Shown piece after piece: positions 51,141 to 59,741 of a stretch of DNA of 64,000 nucleotides. The number at the start of each line of letters is the position of its first letter. The stretch's first letter is position 1. Position numbers and translations under genes: made by a program. The stretch lies in NCBI GenBank assembly GCA_038145175.1, contig JAYQPE010000002.1, positions 151,827-215,826 on the forward strand, in the 5' to 3' direction. Under the pieces are notes generated by a model. The model searched no databases and was not told where the DNA came from. It was given only the letters and a program-made list of their open reading frames with translations. This DNA is from ATZT02 sp038145175. GTDB taxonomy: Bacteria > Actinomycetota > Actinomycetes > S36-B12 > UBA5976.

Positions 51141-51827
51141 ATGATCAAATTCGAAAACGTAACCATGGCTTATCGAAAAGATGGCCATCCTGCATTAGAT
51201 GATGTTTCATTTCAAATTGATGATGGCGAATTTGTGTTTTTAGTTGGTCAATCTGGAGCGGGAAAATCAACTATTTTGCGATTGCTCATAAAAGAAGAAA
51301 CTGCACAATCTGGAAATGTTTTAATCGATGAAGTAAATATTGGAAATTTGAAAGAGAAAGATGTTCCCAAGTTACGTAGGAACATTGGAATGGTATTTCA
51401 AGACTTTAGATTACTTCCTGAAAAAACAGTTGCAGAAAATGTTGCATTCGCACTTCAAGTCTTAAATAAATCACATGAAGAAATTAGACAAACAGTTCCA
51501 GCTGTTTTAGATTTAGTTGGATTACTGGATAAGGCCAATAGAAAGCCAGAACAATTATCGGGTGGCGAGCAACAACGTGTTGCAATCGCTAGAGCACTTG
51601 TAAATCGTCCAGCAATTTTGATGGCTGACGAGCCTTCAGGAAATCTTGATCCCGATACAACTGTCGAAATAATGAGACTTTTAGATCAAATAAATAAAGC
51701 TGGAACAACGGTCATTATGGCAACACATGATGCAGGAATCGTTGATCAAATGCGAAAACGTGTTATTGAAATTACAAATGGTGCAATTGTCAGGGATCAA
51801 ATCCAAGGAGGTTATGGATATTCGTGA
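51141..51827 (+). CDS. ftsE: Cell division ATP-binding protein FtsE
   Basis: FtsE is the ATPase of the FtsEX complex that controls peptidoglycan hydrolysis at the septum. The 228-residue protein has VGQSGAGKST, FQDFRLLPEKTVAENV, LSGGEQQRVAIARAL and LMADEPSGNLD. GGAG 5 bases upstream supports the ATG at 51141. The open frame to 51081 is an extension without a ribosome binding site. It overlaps ftsX by 4 bases. Confidence 0.96.
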   Translation: MIKFENVTMAYRKDGHPALDDVSFQIDDGEFVFLVGQSGAGKSTILRLLIKEETAQSGNVLIDEVNIGNLKEKDVPKLRRNIGMVFQDFRLLPEKTVAENVAFALQVLNKSHEEIRQTVPAVLDLVGLLDKANRKPEQLSGGEQQRVAIARALVNRPAILMADEPSGNLDPDTTVEIMRLLDQINKAGTTVIMATHDAGIVDQMRKRVIEITNGAIVRDQIQGGYGYS

Positions 51828-52735
51828 ACCGATTTAGATTTGTTATGGAAGAAGTTTGGCAAGGAATTAGTAGAAGTATTACCTTAACCATTGCATTAGT
51901 AGCTACTTTTGCTATTTCGTTATCTCTATTAGGAGTATCTCTATTAGTTGGTTCCCAAGTAAATGAAATGAAAGATTATTGGTTTGACAAAGTAGAGGTT
52001 TCTATATTTTTATGTACTGCAGGAAGTGACACACCATCTTGTGCAAATGGACCTGCCACAGAAGAACAAAAATCACAAATTAGAACAGATTTAGAAGCAA
52101 TGCAGCCACTTGTGGCAGAGATATTTTTTGAGTCTCAACAAGATGCTTACAATAGATTCATAGAAAGATTTAAATCTTCTCCAATATCTGCAAACGTAAC
52201 CCCAGATCAATTACCAGAAAGTTTTAGAATAAAACTTTCTAATCCAGAAGAATTCACAACTGTTGTTAATAAATTCTTAAGTCGACCTGGAATTGAAGCA
52301 GTTAGAGATCAGCGTGCCACTTTAAGTAAATTATTTAGTGTCTTAGGTGGACTTCAAGCATTATCGCTAGGTTTTGCAGCTGCGATGTTGGTTGTGACAT
52401 CACTTTTGGTTGGAAACACCATAAGAGTTACTGCTTATGCCAGACGTCGTGAAATTGGAATTATGCGTCTGGTGGGTGCATCAAAAATGGCATTACGTCT
52501 TCCATTTTTATTAGAAGCAATATTTGGAGCCTTATTAGGTGGCTTGATTGCTGCAGGAATTTTAAGTTTCGTTAAAGGCTATTTAGTTGATCAAGTGATT
52601 GCCACTTCGTTTACTTTCACGTCATTTTTTGGTTGGGATGCAGTTATAACTGCTTCTTTAATCTGTATTGGTTCTGGAACTTTGTTGGCGTTTATTACTG
52701 CATGGTTTGGCATAGCTAGACATTTGAAAGTTTAG
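51824..52735 (+). CDS. ftsX: Cell division protein FtsX
   Basis: The membrane partner of FtsE. The 303-residue protein has one helix near the N-terminus, an extracytoplasmic domain (residues about 45-170) with two cysteines in CTAGSDTPSCANG, then three C-terminal helices with RRREIGIMRLVGASKM. The start is GTG inside the ftsE end. The next gene, the M23 protein with a coiled coil, is the likely effector. Confidence 0.95.
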   Translation: MNRFRFVMEEVWQGISRSITLTIALVATFAISLSLLGVSLLVGSQVNEMKDYWFDKVEVSIFLCTAGSDTPSCANGPATEEQKSQIRTDLEAMQPLVAEIFFESQQDAYNRFIERFKSSPISANVTPDQLPESFRIKLSNPEEFTTVVNKFLSRPGIEAVRDQRATLSKLFSVLGGLQALSLGFAAAMLVVTSLLVGNTIRVTAYARRREIGIMRLVGASKMALRLPFLLEAIFGALLGGLIAAGILSFVKGYLVDQVIATSFTFTSFFGWDAVITASLICIGSGTLLAFITAWFGIARHLKV

Positions 52736-52743
52736 GTTTTCTG

Positions 52744-53916
52744 ATGAAGGTTGTTATCAGAAAAATATTTGTATCTTTTCTTTCAATTGCTTTAGTTTTA
52801 ACCTTAAATAATCCAGCAACAGCATTACCTAAAAATATTGATGATGATGTTAATGCGGCGCAACAAGAATTAGAAAATGCAAGTGCACTAGTTAGAGAAG
52901 TAGCTGCAGAATTAGCAGAAATTCGAAAAAAATTACCAATAGCTGAAGCGGCATTAAAAAAAGCCAGAGCAGAATTAGCAGTTGCTCAAGAAAAAGATCG
53001 ACAAGCAGCTGAAAAATTAGCTGAATTAGAAAGTCAATTAGAAATTACTCAAAAAACATATGATCAAACTAGAAGTTTTGTAGCAGATGTAGCAAGAACA
53101 ATTTACCAAGATGGGCCACTAGCAACGCTAGAAATTATTTTGGGAGCAACAGATCCAAATGATTTCAGCCAAAAATTAATGGCGATGCAAACCTATATTG
53201 GAAATCAAAATGCAAAAATTGAACAACTAGAAACGATAAAAGCTCAACTTGAAACTGAGCAAGCCGCTGTTGCAGCGCAAAAAGTTATTTTAGAAAAAGA
53301 AAAAGCAGCCGCACTTGAAGCTGCAAAAAGAGCAAAAGCTGCTGAAGAAGAAGTAATTAGACTTATCGCCAAACAAAAAGCCGCGTTGGCAAAAGCAGAA
53401 AGCGAGAGAGAAGCAACTAGAAAACGTTACGAACAATTAAGAGCTGAACAAATTAGATTGCAACAATTAGCAAGATTAAGAGCAGGGTTAGGTGGATCAA
53501 TTCCTGGAGAACTTTATTGGCCAGTGCAAGGTGCAAGATTAAGCCAAAATGTTGGACCAAGAAGACATCCAGTTTTTGGTTACAGATCGTGTCACACCGG
53601 AATGGATTTAGCAGCAGGTACTGGAACTCCGATCGCTGCTGCAGCAACTGGAATTGTCACAGCTGTTACTACTTTAAGAGCATATGGTCGAGTAATTGTT
53701 ATTGCTCACAATGGTGGACTTTCAACCATGTATGCACATTTATCTAGATTTAATGTTTCTGTAGGACAAGGTGTAGCAGTAGGCGACACAATTGGTTTTG
53801 TTGGTTCATCAGGTTGGTCAACTGGACCTCATCTTCATTTTGAAGTTCATGTGAACGGAACACCATTTAATCCACTTGGTTGGTTTGGTTCAGCTAAAGT
53901 TCCAGTTTCTTGTTAA
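52744..53916 (+). CDS. Secreted coiled-coil M23 peptidoglycan hydrolase (EnvC/RipC-like role)
   Basis: A 390-residue secreted protein: signal peptide (residues about 1-28 ending in A-T-A-L-P), a long coiled coil (about 35-240, rich in Ala, Glu and Lys) and a LytM domain. The zinc ligands are His and Asp in CHTGMDLA and His-x-His in GPHLHFEVH. The LytM active site looks complete, so it is likely a hydrolase and not just an activator. Position after ftsEX suggests it is driven by FtsX. Confidence 0.93.
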   Translation: MKVVIRKIFVSFLSIALVLTLNNPATALPKNIDDDVNAAQQELENASALVREVAAELAEIRKKLPIAEAALKKARAELAVAQEKDRQAAEKLAELESQLEITQKTYDQTRSFVADVARTIYQDGPLATLEIILGATDPNDFSQKLMAMQTYIGNQNAKIEQLETIKAQLETEQAAVAAQKVILEKEKAAALEAAKRAKAAEEEVIRLIAKQKAALAKAESEREATRKRYEQLRAEQIRLQQLARLRAGLGGSIPGELYWPVQGARLSQNVGPRRHPVFGYRSCHTGMDLAAGTGTPIAAAATGIVTAVTTLRAYGRVIVIAHNGGLSTMYAHLSRFNVSVGQGVAVGDTIGFVGSSGWSTGPHLHFEVHVNGTPFNPLGWFGSAKVPVSC

Positions 53917-53972
53917 CTAGCACTAATTATTAAATTTTCCTCAAGAAAAAGGCATTCAACTACAATTAAGTT

Positions 53973-55115
53973 ATGAAATCAAAGCAGCCCAATTATTCCT
54001 CAGTTTTGATAGCTGGAGGAGTAATTTTTGCTGCCGGTTTTCTTTTAGGATCATTTTTGAATAGGAGTACTGATAAATCTGTTTTAGATGAGGTTACTGA
54101 AAAAATATTAAATAACTCAGCAAATCAAACAGATAAACAAACTTTAGAAAGAGCAGCTATCGATGGAATGCTTAAGTCTTTGGGGGATAAATGGAGTCAG
54201 TATTTACCTTCGACTGGAAATAAATCTTTTGAAGAATCAATTGAAGGACAATTTTCTGGAATAGGGCTTTGGATAAGAAGTGACGAATCTGGAGCAGTAA
54301 GTGTTGCAGGAATTGTGCCAAGTTCACCTGCAGAATTTGCCAAAATTCAAAATGGTGATGTTATCGAATCTGTGGATGGGATATCAACACTAAATAAACA
54401 ACTTGCTGAAGTTGCAAGTTTACTTTCCGGAGAAAAAAATACAAATGCAATTCTTGCAGTTAAAAGAAATGATGAGTCTTTGAGTTTTATCGTAAATAGA
54501 ACAAATATAAAAACTAATCCTGTGACTGCAAAGATTTTGAAAGACGGAGTAATTTCAATTGCCATAACTGAATTTAATAGAGGCTCAGCAAGAGCATTAC
54601 GTGCAGCACTTGCATCAATTGGTCAAGAAAGAACCGGCGTAATTTTAGATTTAAGAGGAAATCCTGGCGGCTTACTGGTAGAGGCAACAGATGCAGCTGG
54701 GGCATTTTTAAATGGTGGGTTAGTAGTCGAATTCCACAAATCAGGTAAATCTCCAGAAGTGTTTAATGCTCTTGGAAACGGAGATTCAAAAACTCCACTC
54801 GTTGTAATAGTGGATCGAGGAACAGCAAGTGCAGCAGAAGTAGTTGCAGCCGCACTGCAAGATCGAAATAGAGCCATAATTGTGGGAGAAAAAACTTTTG
54901 GGAAAGCAACTGTTCAAGATTCGCAATCACTTTCAAATGGTGCTGAAATTGAATTAACAGTGGGTTATTACATAACTCCAAGTGGAAAAAAATTGGATGG
55001 GCAAGGAATTGAACCAGACATTGAAGTTTCCTCAACTGAAGCAAAATTTGTAGCAGAACAAAGAGCACTTCAAGTATTAAGTGGATTGTTAGCAAGTGTT
55101 GGGCAACGTGGTTAA
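53973..55115 (+). CDS. C-terminal processing protease (S41)
   Basis: A 380-residue protease with one N-terminal membrane helix (residues about 10-27), a PDZ domain (about 90-175) and an S41 catalytic domain. The catalytic serine is in RGTASAAEVVA and the lysine in GEKTFGKATVQ. DLRGNPGG precedes them. It acts in the envelope on C-termini of secreted or membrane substrates. It is followed two bases later by smpB, so they are probably cotranscribed. Confidence 0.93.
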   Translation: MKSKQPNYSSVLIAGGVIFAAGFLLGSFLNRSTDKSVLDEVTEKILNNSANQTDKQTLERAAIDGMLKSLGDKWSQYLPSTGNKSFEESIEGQFSGIGLWIRSDESGAVSVAGIVPSSPAEFAKIQNGDVIESVDGISTLNKQLAEVASLLSGEKNTNAILAVKRNDESLSFIVNRTNIKTNPVTAKILKDGVISIAITEFNRGSARALRAALASIGQERTGVILDLRGNPGGLLVEATDAAGAFLNGGLVVEFHKSGKSPEVFNALGNGDSKTPLVVIVDRGTASAAEVVAAALQDRNRAIIVGEKTFGKATVQDSQSLSNGAEIELTVGYYITPSGKKLDGQGIEPDIEVSSTEAKFVAEQRALQVLSGLLASVGQRG

Positions 55116-55117
55116 TC

Positions 55118-55591
55118 ATGAAAGAAAAAGGGAAAAAACTAATTGCCCAAAACAAAAAAGCACGACACGATTATTCAATTGAGTCAGTCTTAGAAGCAGG
55201 CATAGTTTTAGTTGGAACTGAAGTTAAATCGTTAAGACAAGGTCGAGCGAGTTTAACTGATGGATTTGCTCAAATTAAGAATGGCGAAGTTTGGCTACAC
55301 AATATACATATTCCTGAATACGTTGCAGGAACTTGGACTAATCATGAGCCAAGAAGGGCAAGAAAGTTATTAATTAAGAAAATTGAAATTAATAAACTAG
55401 TAAAGTCTCTCCAAAACTCCAGCACAACCTTAGTTCCATTGAGTCTTTACTTTAAGGATGGAAAAGCAAAAATTGAACTTGCCGTAGCCAAAGGAAAAAC
55501 TACTCACGATAAGCGCCAAAGTTTGAAAGAAAAGATGGATAAGCAGGAAGCAACCAAAGCTATGGGCAGAAGACTAAAGGGTGTAGAATAA
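55118..55591 (+). CDS. smpB: SsrA-binding protein SmpB
   Basis: SmpB carries tmRNA into stalled ribosomes. The 157-residue protein has KKARHDYSIE, LVGTEVKSLRQGRASL and the C-terminal TKAMGRRLKGVE basic tail, all typical. The tmRNA gene follows 47 bases downstream on the same strand. No alternative start is needed. Confidence 0.97.
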   Translation: MKEKGKKLIAQNKKARHDYSIESVLEAGIVLVGTEVKSLRQGRASLTDGFAQIKNGEVWLHNIHIPEYVAGTWTNHEPRRARKLLIKKIEINKLVKSLQNSSTTLVPLSLYFKDGKAKIELAVAKGKTTHDKRQSLKEKMDKQEATKAMGRRLKGVE

Positions 55592-55638
55592 AAAGTTCGG
55601 TAGAAATAAACCTCTATCGAGTGCAAAACAACTAAATA

Positions 55639-56011
55639 GGGGGTGAACGGTTTCGACAACAGTGAATCGCGTTAGGTGAAGCGGGCCGAGGTTCAGGACA
55701 GATCTCGTAAACCATGTCTTGAAAAAATAAGTGCAAATAAATCTCGCACTGACTTTGCTCTAGCTGCTTAAAGTAGCTTTAGCCATAAAGTCCGTCAACT
55801 CAGAAGTTCCTTCGATCTGAGATTTGGCGTCGCTAGAAGGATCACCATTTAGTCAGGTTACGAGATTAAATGGAAAACTAAACAGTAACTTCGACCGTGT
55901 TGCTGGCAAGGCCACAAGTATCCAGCAGGTCAAGAACACACAAAAGTGGATGCGCCCGGAGAAGCCCTAGTACGACACTGATGGACGCGGGTTCAAATCC
56001 CGCCACCTCCA
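55639..56011 (+). ncRNA. ssrA: Transfer-messenger RNA
   Basis: A 373-base tmRNA. The acceptor stem pairs GGGGGTG at 55639-55645 with CACCTCC at 56004-56010, and TTCAAAT lies in the T-arm near the 3-prime end. The resume codon is GCA at 55733. The tag frame reads ANKSRTDFALAA with TAA at 55769-55771, ending in the LAA degradation signal. CCA is not encoded. The middle holds the pseudoknots. It sits next to smpB. Confidence 0.97.
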
Positions 56012-56022
56012 CAAACCGTAAA

Positions 56023-56065
56023 ACAAGCAAGCTAAACAAGCACAAATCTTGATTAGTTTGCTTGT
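56023..56065 (+). terminator. Hairpin downstream of tmRNA
   Basis: A 13-bp stem with one G-U pair (ACAAGCAAGCTAA with TTAGTTTGCTTGT). The following sequence is A/T rich but has no continuous T-run, so termination is likely but imperfect. Confidence 0.65.
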
Positions 56066-56079
56066 ATTACTTTTACACA

Positions 56080-56249
56080 ACTACAAAGCCCCACTGATTC
56101 AAATCACGACAAATGCCGTAGAGTTATTGATGGTTGCAAGTTAATGATTTATGCAAGGTGTCGTAGATGCCGGAGAAAGTCAGCGGCGAACGGCCCCGTT
56201 TAGGCAAAAGCTTTGAGCGGTTTAATCAACAAAAGCAGGAGAAATAAAT
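56080..56249 (+). promoter_or_regulatory. Long 5-prime leader of the cold-shock gene
   Basis: About 170 bases lie between the tmRNA hairpin and the cold-shock start, ending in GCAGGAG 8 bases upstream of the ATG. The stretch around 56170-56200 is unusually rich in G+C for this genome. Cold-shock mRNAs often carry thermosensitive leaders, and this one could fold. No known motif is recognised. Confidence 0.4.
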
Positions 56250-56453
56250 ATGCCACAAGGCAGCGTCAAATGGTTTAACTCAGAAAAGGGCTTCGGTTTC
56301 TTAGCTCCAGATGGAGGCGGACCAGACGTGTTCGTTCACTATTCAGCAATTCAATCCGATGGATATCGTAGTTTAAACGAAGAACAAAGAGTTGAATTCG
56401 ATATCACTGAAGGCCAAAAAGGTCCACAAGCCGCAAACGTGCGACCACTTTAA
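56250..56453 (+). CDS. Cold-shock protein (CspA family)
   Basis: A 67-residue cold-shock-domain RNA chaperone. RNP1 KGFGFLA and RNP2 VFVHYSAI are visible, along with the KWFNSEKGFGF start. It has the size of stand-alone Csp proteins. AGGAG lies upstream and a strong terminator just downstream, so it is monocistronic. Confidence 0.96.
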   Translation: MPQGSVKWFNSEKGFGFLAPDGGGPDVFVHYSAIQSDGYRSLNEEQRVEFDITEGQKGPQAANVRPL

Positions 56454-56470
56454 GACCCGGACTTCTACAA

Positions 56471-56506
56471 ATAACCCGCTTAAGAAATTAAGCGGGTTAT
56501 TTTTTT
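56471..56506 (+). terminator. Strong terminator of the cold-shock gene
   Basis: A 13-bp perfect stem (ATAACCCGCTTAA with its complement), GAAA loop, then a run of seven Ts. It also lies at the 3-prime end of the convergent ornithine carbamoyltransferase gene and may serve both. Confidence 0.95.
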
Positions 56507-57503
56507 AAGCTAATGTTTCAACTAGTAATGCTTTAATCGTATGCATTCTATTTTCAGCTTGATCAAAAACTATTGAATTTTTAGATTCGAATACTTCTTT
56601 AGTAACTTCTATTCCTTCAATTCCAAAACTATCCTTGATTTTTTTTCCAATAACTGTTTTATCGTCATAAAATGCTGGCAAACAATGCATGAATTTAACA
56701 TTCTCATTGCCAGTTAATGAAAGAACTTCTTTGGTAACTCTGTAAGGATTAAGTAAATTAATTCTTTCATTCCAGGTATTGTCTGATTCACCCATTGAAA
56801 CCCAGACATCTGTATGAACAAAATCTGCTTCACGAACCCCAGTTGCAACATCTTCGGTAATAGTAATTCTTGCCCCTGATTTTTTACTTAAATTAAAAGC
56901 TAATTCCTGAATTTCCTTATTTGGCACAAGTGATTTAGGTGCCACAAGTCTTACATCCATACCTAAAAGCGCTCCAGTTATTAATAAAGAATTACCCATA
57001 TTGTTTCTCGCATCGCCTAGATAAGCATAAGAAATTTCATTAATTTTTTTATTTGAGTTTTCTTTCATTGTTAAAACATCTGCCAACATTTGAGTTGGAT
57101 GCCAAGTATCAGTTAAACCATTAAAAACTGGAACTTGTGAATATCGAGCTAATTCTTCAACTGAATCTTGAGCAAATCCTCTATATTCAATTGCATCAAA
57201 CATCTTGTCTAGTACTTGAGCTGTATCAGAAATCGATTCCTTATGACCTAATTGTGATGAACTCGAATCAAAAAAAGTAGTAAATGCACCTTGGTCGTGT
57301 GCAGCAACATCAAAAGCTGCTCTCGTTCTGGTTGAAGTTTTTTCAAAAATTAAGGCAATATTCTTACCCTTTAAGTATTTCTTTTCCTTGCCAGTTCTTT
57401 TCTTTTTCTTCAATTTTTCTGCAGTATCAATGAATTGAAGAAATTCCTCTTTTGAAAAATCGATTTCCTTGAGGAAATCTCTTCCTTTTAAATTCATTTT
57501 CAA
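56505..57503 (-). CDS. argF: Ornithine carbamoyltransferase
   Basis: Makes citrulline from ornithine and carbamoyl phosphate, or the reverse. The 332-residue protein has the carbamoyl-phosphate site S-T-R-T-R (residues 57-61), HPTQMLADVLT, and HCLPAFYD near the C-terminus. The start GRDFLKEIDFSKEEF and HKESISDTAQVLDKM resemble the longer E. coli ArgI/ArcB type rather than the shorter actinobacterial ArgF. It stands alone, not in an arg operon, so it could be catabolic. The end overlaps the csp terminator. Confidence 0.93.
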   Translation of the reverse strand: MKMNLKGRDFLKEIDFSKEEFLQFIDTAEKLKKKKRTGKEKKYLKGKNIALIFEKTSTRTRAAFDVAAHDQGAFTTFFDSSSSQLGHKESISDTAQVLDKMFDAIEYRGFAQDSVEELARYSQVPVFNGLTDTWHPTQMLADVLTMKENSNKKINEISYAYLGDARNNMGNSLLITGALLGMDVRLVAPKSLVPNKEIQELAFNLSKKSGARITITEDVATGVREADFVHTDVWVSMGESDNTWNERINLLNPYRVTKEVLSLTGNENVKFMHCLPAFYDDKTVIGKKIKDSFGIEGIEVTKEVFESKNSIVFDQAENRMHTIKALLVETLA

Positions 57504-57567
57504 CTGCTTTCATCAGTAATTTGCTTGAAAAGATGATTCTATCCAAGGTGTCTGTAACATTTAGATT

Positions 57568-57819
57568 GTGACTACTCCTATTGATAACCCTGGTTCTCTA
57601 ACCGAGACATTGCTTGAAGAAAAACCGATTTCGGTAACTGAAGACGGTGACCACGAGAAGTTTGCGCATTACGTGGAAAAAGAAAAAATAGTCGAAAGCG
57701 CAGTTACTGGAAAACCTGTTATTGCATTATGTGGGAAAGTGTGGGTTCCAGGTAGAGATCCTTCCAAGTTTCCCATTTGCCCGGACTGCCAAAAAATATA
57801 TGAATCTTTGAAAAAATAA
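57568..57819 (+). CDS. DUF3039 protein
   Basis: An 83-residue protein with ALCGKVWVPGRDPSKFPICPDCQKIY: three cysteines of a zinc-ribbon-like element. This is the DUF3039 pattern found in Actinobacteria directly upstream of clpS, as here. The start is GTG. The stop overlaps clpS (TAATG). Its function is unknown. Confidence 0.88.
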   Translation: MTTPIDNPGSLTETLLEEKPISVTEDGDHEKFAHYVEKEKIVESAVTGKPVIALCGKVWVPGRDPSKFPICPDCQKIYESLKK

Positions 57820-58100
57820 TGACTCTTGCACCTGGAAATGTAACTGAATTAGAAAAAATAGAACTTACAAATACTTTGTGGGTATGCATAGTGTGGAATG
57901 ATCCAATTAATTTGATGAATTACGTAACCTATGTTTTCATGAATTACTTTAAATACACAAAAGAAAAAGCAGAAACGCTAATGCTTCAAGTGCACAATGA
58001 TGGCAAAGCCGTTGTTAGTTCTGGCACGAGAGAAGAAATGGAAAAAGACGTAAACGCAATGCATTCTTATGGATTATGGGCCACCCTTCAAAAATCATGA
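57819..58100 (+). CDS. clpS: Clp protease adaptor ClpS
   Basis: ClpS delivers N-end rule substrates to ClpAP or ClpCP. The 93-residue protein has the conserved NDPINLMNYVTYVF with the amino-acid-binding pocket residues and VHNDGKAVV in the C-terminal part. It is preceded by DUF3039 and followed by DUF2017, the usual actinobacterial trio. Confidence 0.93.
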   Translation: MTLAPGNVTELEKIELTNTLWVCIVWNDPINLMNYVTYVFMNYFKYTKEKAETLMLQVHNDGKAVVSSGTREEMEKDVNAMHSYGLWATLQKS

Positions 58101-58642
58101 ATCAAGAAAAACATAGAGGTTTTAAGAGAACATCTAAAGATAATATAGAACTTTTTCTAGAACCTCTAGAAATTGCACTTTTAACTTCTTTAATTGAGCA
58201 AATTGCCACATTACTTGAACCTGAATCTAGTGAAAAATCTAAAGATCCTTTGGAGAAAATTATTGGAATTGACTCAAAAATTTCTCGCCCTACAGATGAA
58301 GTTCTATTACGACTTTTGCCAGACGCATATCAAAATGACACAGATGCCTCTGATGAATTTAGAAGATTCACGGAAAGATCATTAAGGGAATTAAAAATTC
58401 GAAATTCTAAACATGTTTTACAAAATCTACCTGAGCCAGATCAAGTAACCATAATTAAATCTAAAGATTTTCAAACCTGGTTGACAGTTTTGAATGATGT
58501 CAGGCTTGCCTTAGGAACTCGTATCGGGATTAATGAAGACTTTGAAGATAGTGATGAAGAAATAGAACAAGACCATTCACACGAGATTTATTCGTGGCTT
58601 ACTTGGTTACAGTCAAATTTGTTAGAGGAGTTAAATAAATAA
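58097..58642 (+). CDS. DUF2017 protein
   Basis: A 181-residue acidic protein with LEPLEIALLTSLIEQI near the N-terminus and a C-terminal Y-S-W-L-T-W-L-Q. It belongs to DUF2017, of unknown function. I prefer the ATG at 58097, which overlaps the clpS stop in ATGA, over the frame start at 58076. In Actinobacteria the next genes are usually a peptidase and then murI. Here the actinorhodopsin gene is between. Confidence 0.85.
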   Translation: MNQEKHRGFKRTSKDNIELFLEPLEIALLTSLIEQIATLLEPESSEKSKDPLEKIIGIDSKISRPTDEVLLRLLPDAYQNDTDASDEFRRFTERSLRELKIRNSKHVLQNLPEPDQVTIIKSKDFQTWLTVLNDVRLALGTRIGINEDFEDSDEEIEQDHSHEIYSWLTWLQSNLLEELNK

Positions 58643-58681
58643 AGGCCCCAGACGATTAAAGTCCAGGGCCTTTATTTATTT
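58633..58681. terminator. Bidirectional terminator between DUF2017 and actinorhodopsin
   Basis: A perfect 16-bp stem (AAATAAATAAAGGCCC with its complement), 17-base loop, overlapping the DUF2017 stop. A-rich on one side and T-rich on the other, it should terminate both convergent transcripts. Confidence 0.9.
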
Positions 58682-58686
58682 AGTTC

Positions 58687-59547
58687 TTAGTGACCTTCTG
58701 CTTTTGCAAATGAACGATCGTCAGCAAAGCTCTTCATGCGAGCAATCTTGTAAATTACAAGACCGAACACTGCTTTTGCTGTTACGTCAGCAATTGAGTA
58801 TCCGTATTGACGAAGTACAAATGAGTCAGCACCTGTGAACCAATCATTTGCTGTCAATTCACCAATTACTGGGAATAGATAGCTGATTGGGTAAACGCCC
58901 CAGGTTGCGATCAAAGTTAAACGTAAACCTCTAACTTCTTTAGCAACACCTGCTGGTTGACGTCCTAGTGACTTACCTAGTTCAACAAACAAGATGTAAA
59001 GAATGTAAAGGAATGGAATTGTTGAAAGAGCACCCCAAACTAGTTTTGGTGCAACTTCAAGTGCTACTTCACCTGGATAACCAAGAGCGATCATCAAGAC
59101 TGAAGCAGGAATTAAACGTACAAGTAATTGGCTTTGTACTTTCTTTGCTAATGCAAGAACTGCAACTGTTTCTACAAGTAGCAAAGGAACCGTTAACAAC
59201 CAGTCCACATAACGATAAGCTTCGTTGAATCCTTCTCCTGCAGTTAATGAATAACTTCCACCAACAGTTGTTTGCACATATGCGTGACGGAAAGAATCAA
59301 AAATTCTGAAGTAGTGATAAGCAGCGATACCAGTAACAATTGCTGATGTAACCAGCGCTTGACGGTAACGAGGCAATACGCGGCCTTGCGCAGCTAGCAT
59401 AAATACTGTTGCAAAAATCATTGATGCTAGTGCAAATGACAAGACGTTGTAGACAGCCTGAAATTGTCCATTGGACAATTCAGATATTCCAACCATGCCG
59501 ACTCCCATGACGACAAGTAGCGGGTTCAAATTTTGTTTGTTAAACAA
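58687..59547 (-). CDS. Actinorhodopsin, light-driven proton pump
   Basis: A 286-residue microbial rhodopsin with seven helices. RYVDWLLTVPLLLVE in helix C holds the proton acceptor Asp, the Thr and the donor Glu of pumps, with Leu at the green-tuning position of proteorhodopsin. The retinal lysine is in ADVTAKAVFG. KLVWGALSTIPF in helix E has a Gly where xanthorhodopsin-type pumps leave room for a carotenoid. The TTG start has AAGGA directly adjacent, so the exact start is uncertain. It is inserted between DUF2017 and murI. Its codons are richer in G+C than the neighbours. Confidence 0.95.
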   Translation of the reverse strand: MFNKQNLNPLLVVMGVGMVGISELSNGQFQAVYNVLSFALASMIFATVFMLAAQGRVLPRYRQALVTSAIVTGIAAYHYFRIFDSFRHAYVQTTVGGSYSLTAGEGFNEAYRYVDWLLTVPLLLVETVAVLALAKKVQSQLLVRLIPASVLMIALGYPGEVALEVAPKLVWGALSTIPFLYILYILFVELGKSLGRQPAGVAKEVRGLRLTLIATWGVYPISYLFPVIGELTANDWFTGADSFVLRQYGYSIADVTAKAVFGLVIYKIARMKSFADDRSFAKAEGH

Positions 59548-59741
59548 TCCTTAAAACTGCTACCACCCGAATTTCGGGCTGTTACAGACCATATCTTGAG
59601 TTTTCAATTTTGGACAACATTTGAACAAGTTTTGAGCCTAGTTTTTGGGTTTATTGTTAATTAGTGAGGCAATTGAGGTAATTCTGCTATTTGCCTTACA
59701 CAAAATAGGAATTTTTAACCCAATAGGCTTTGACTTAAATC

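Noticed and set aside
51081..51827. FtsE start at 51081
   Set aside because: No ribosome binding site, and FtsE homology starts at the ATG at 51141.
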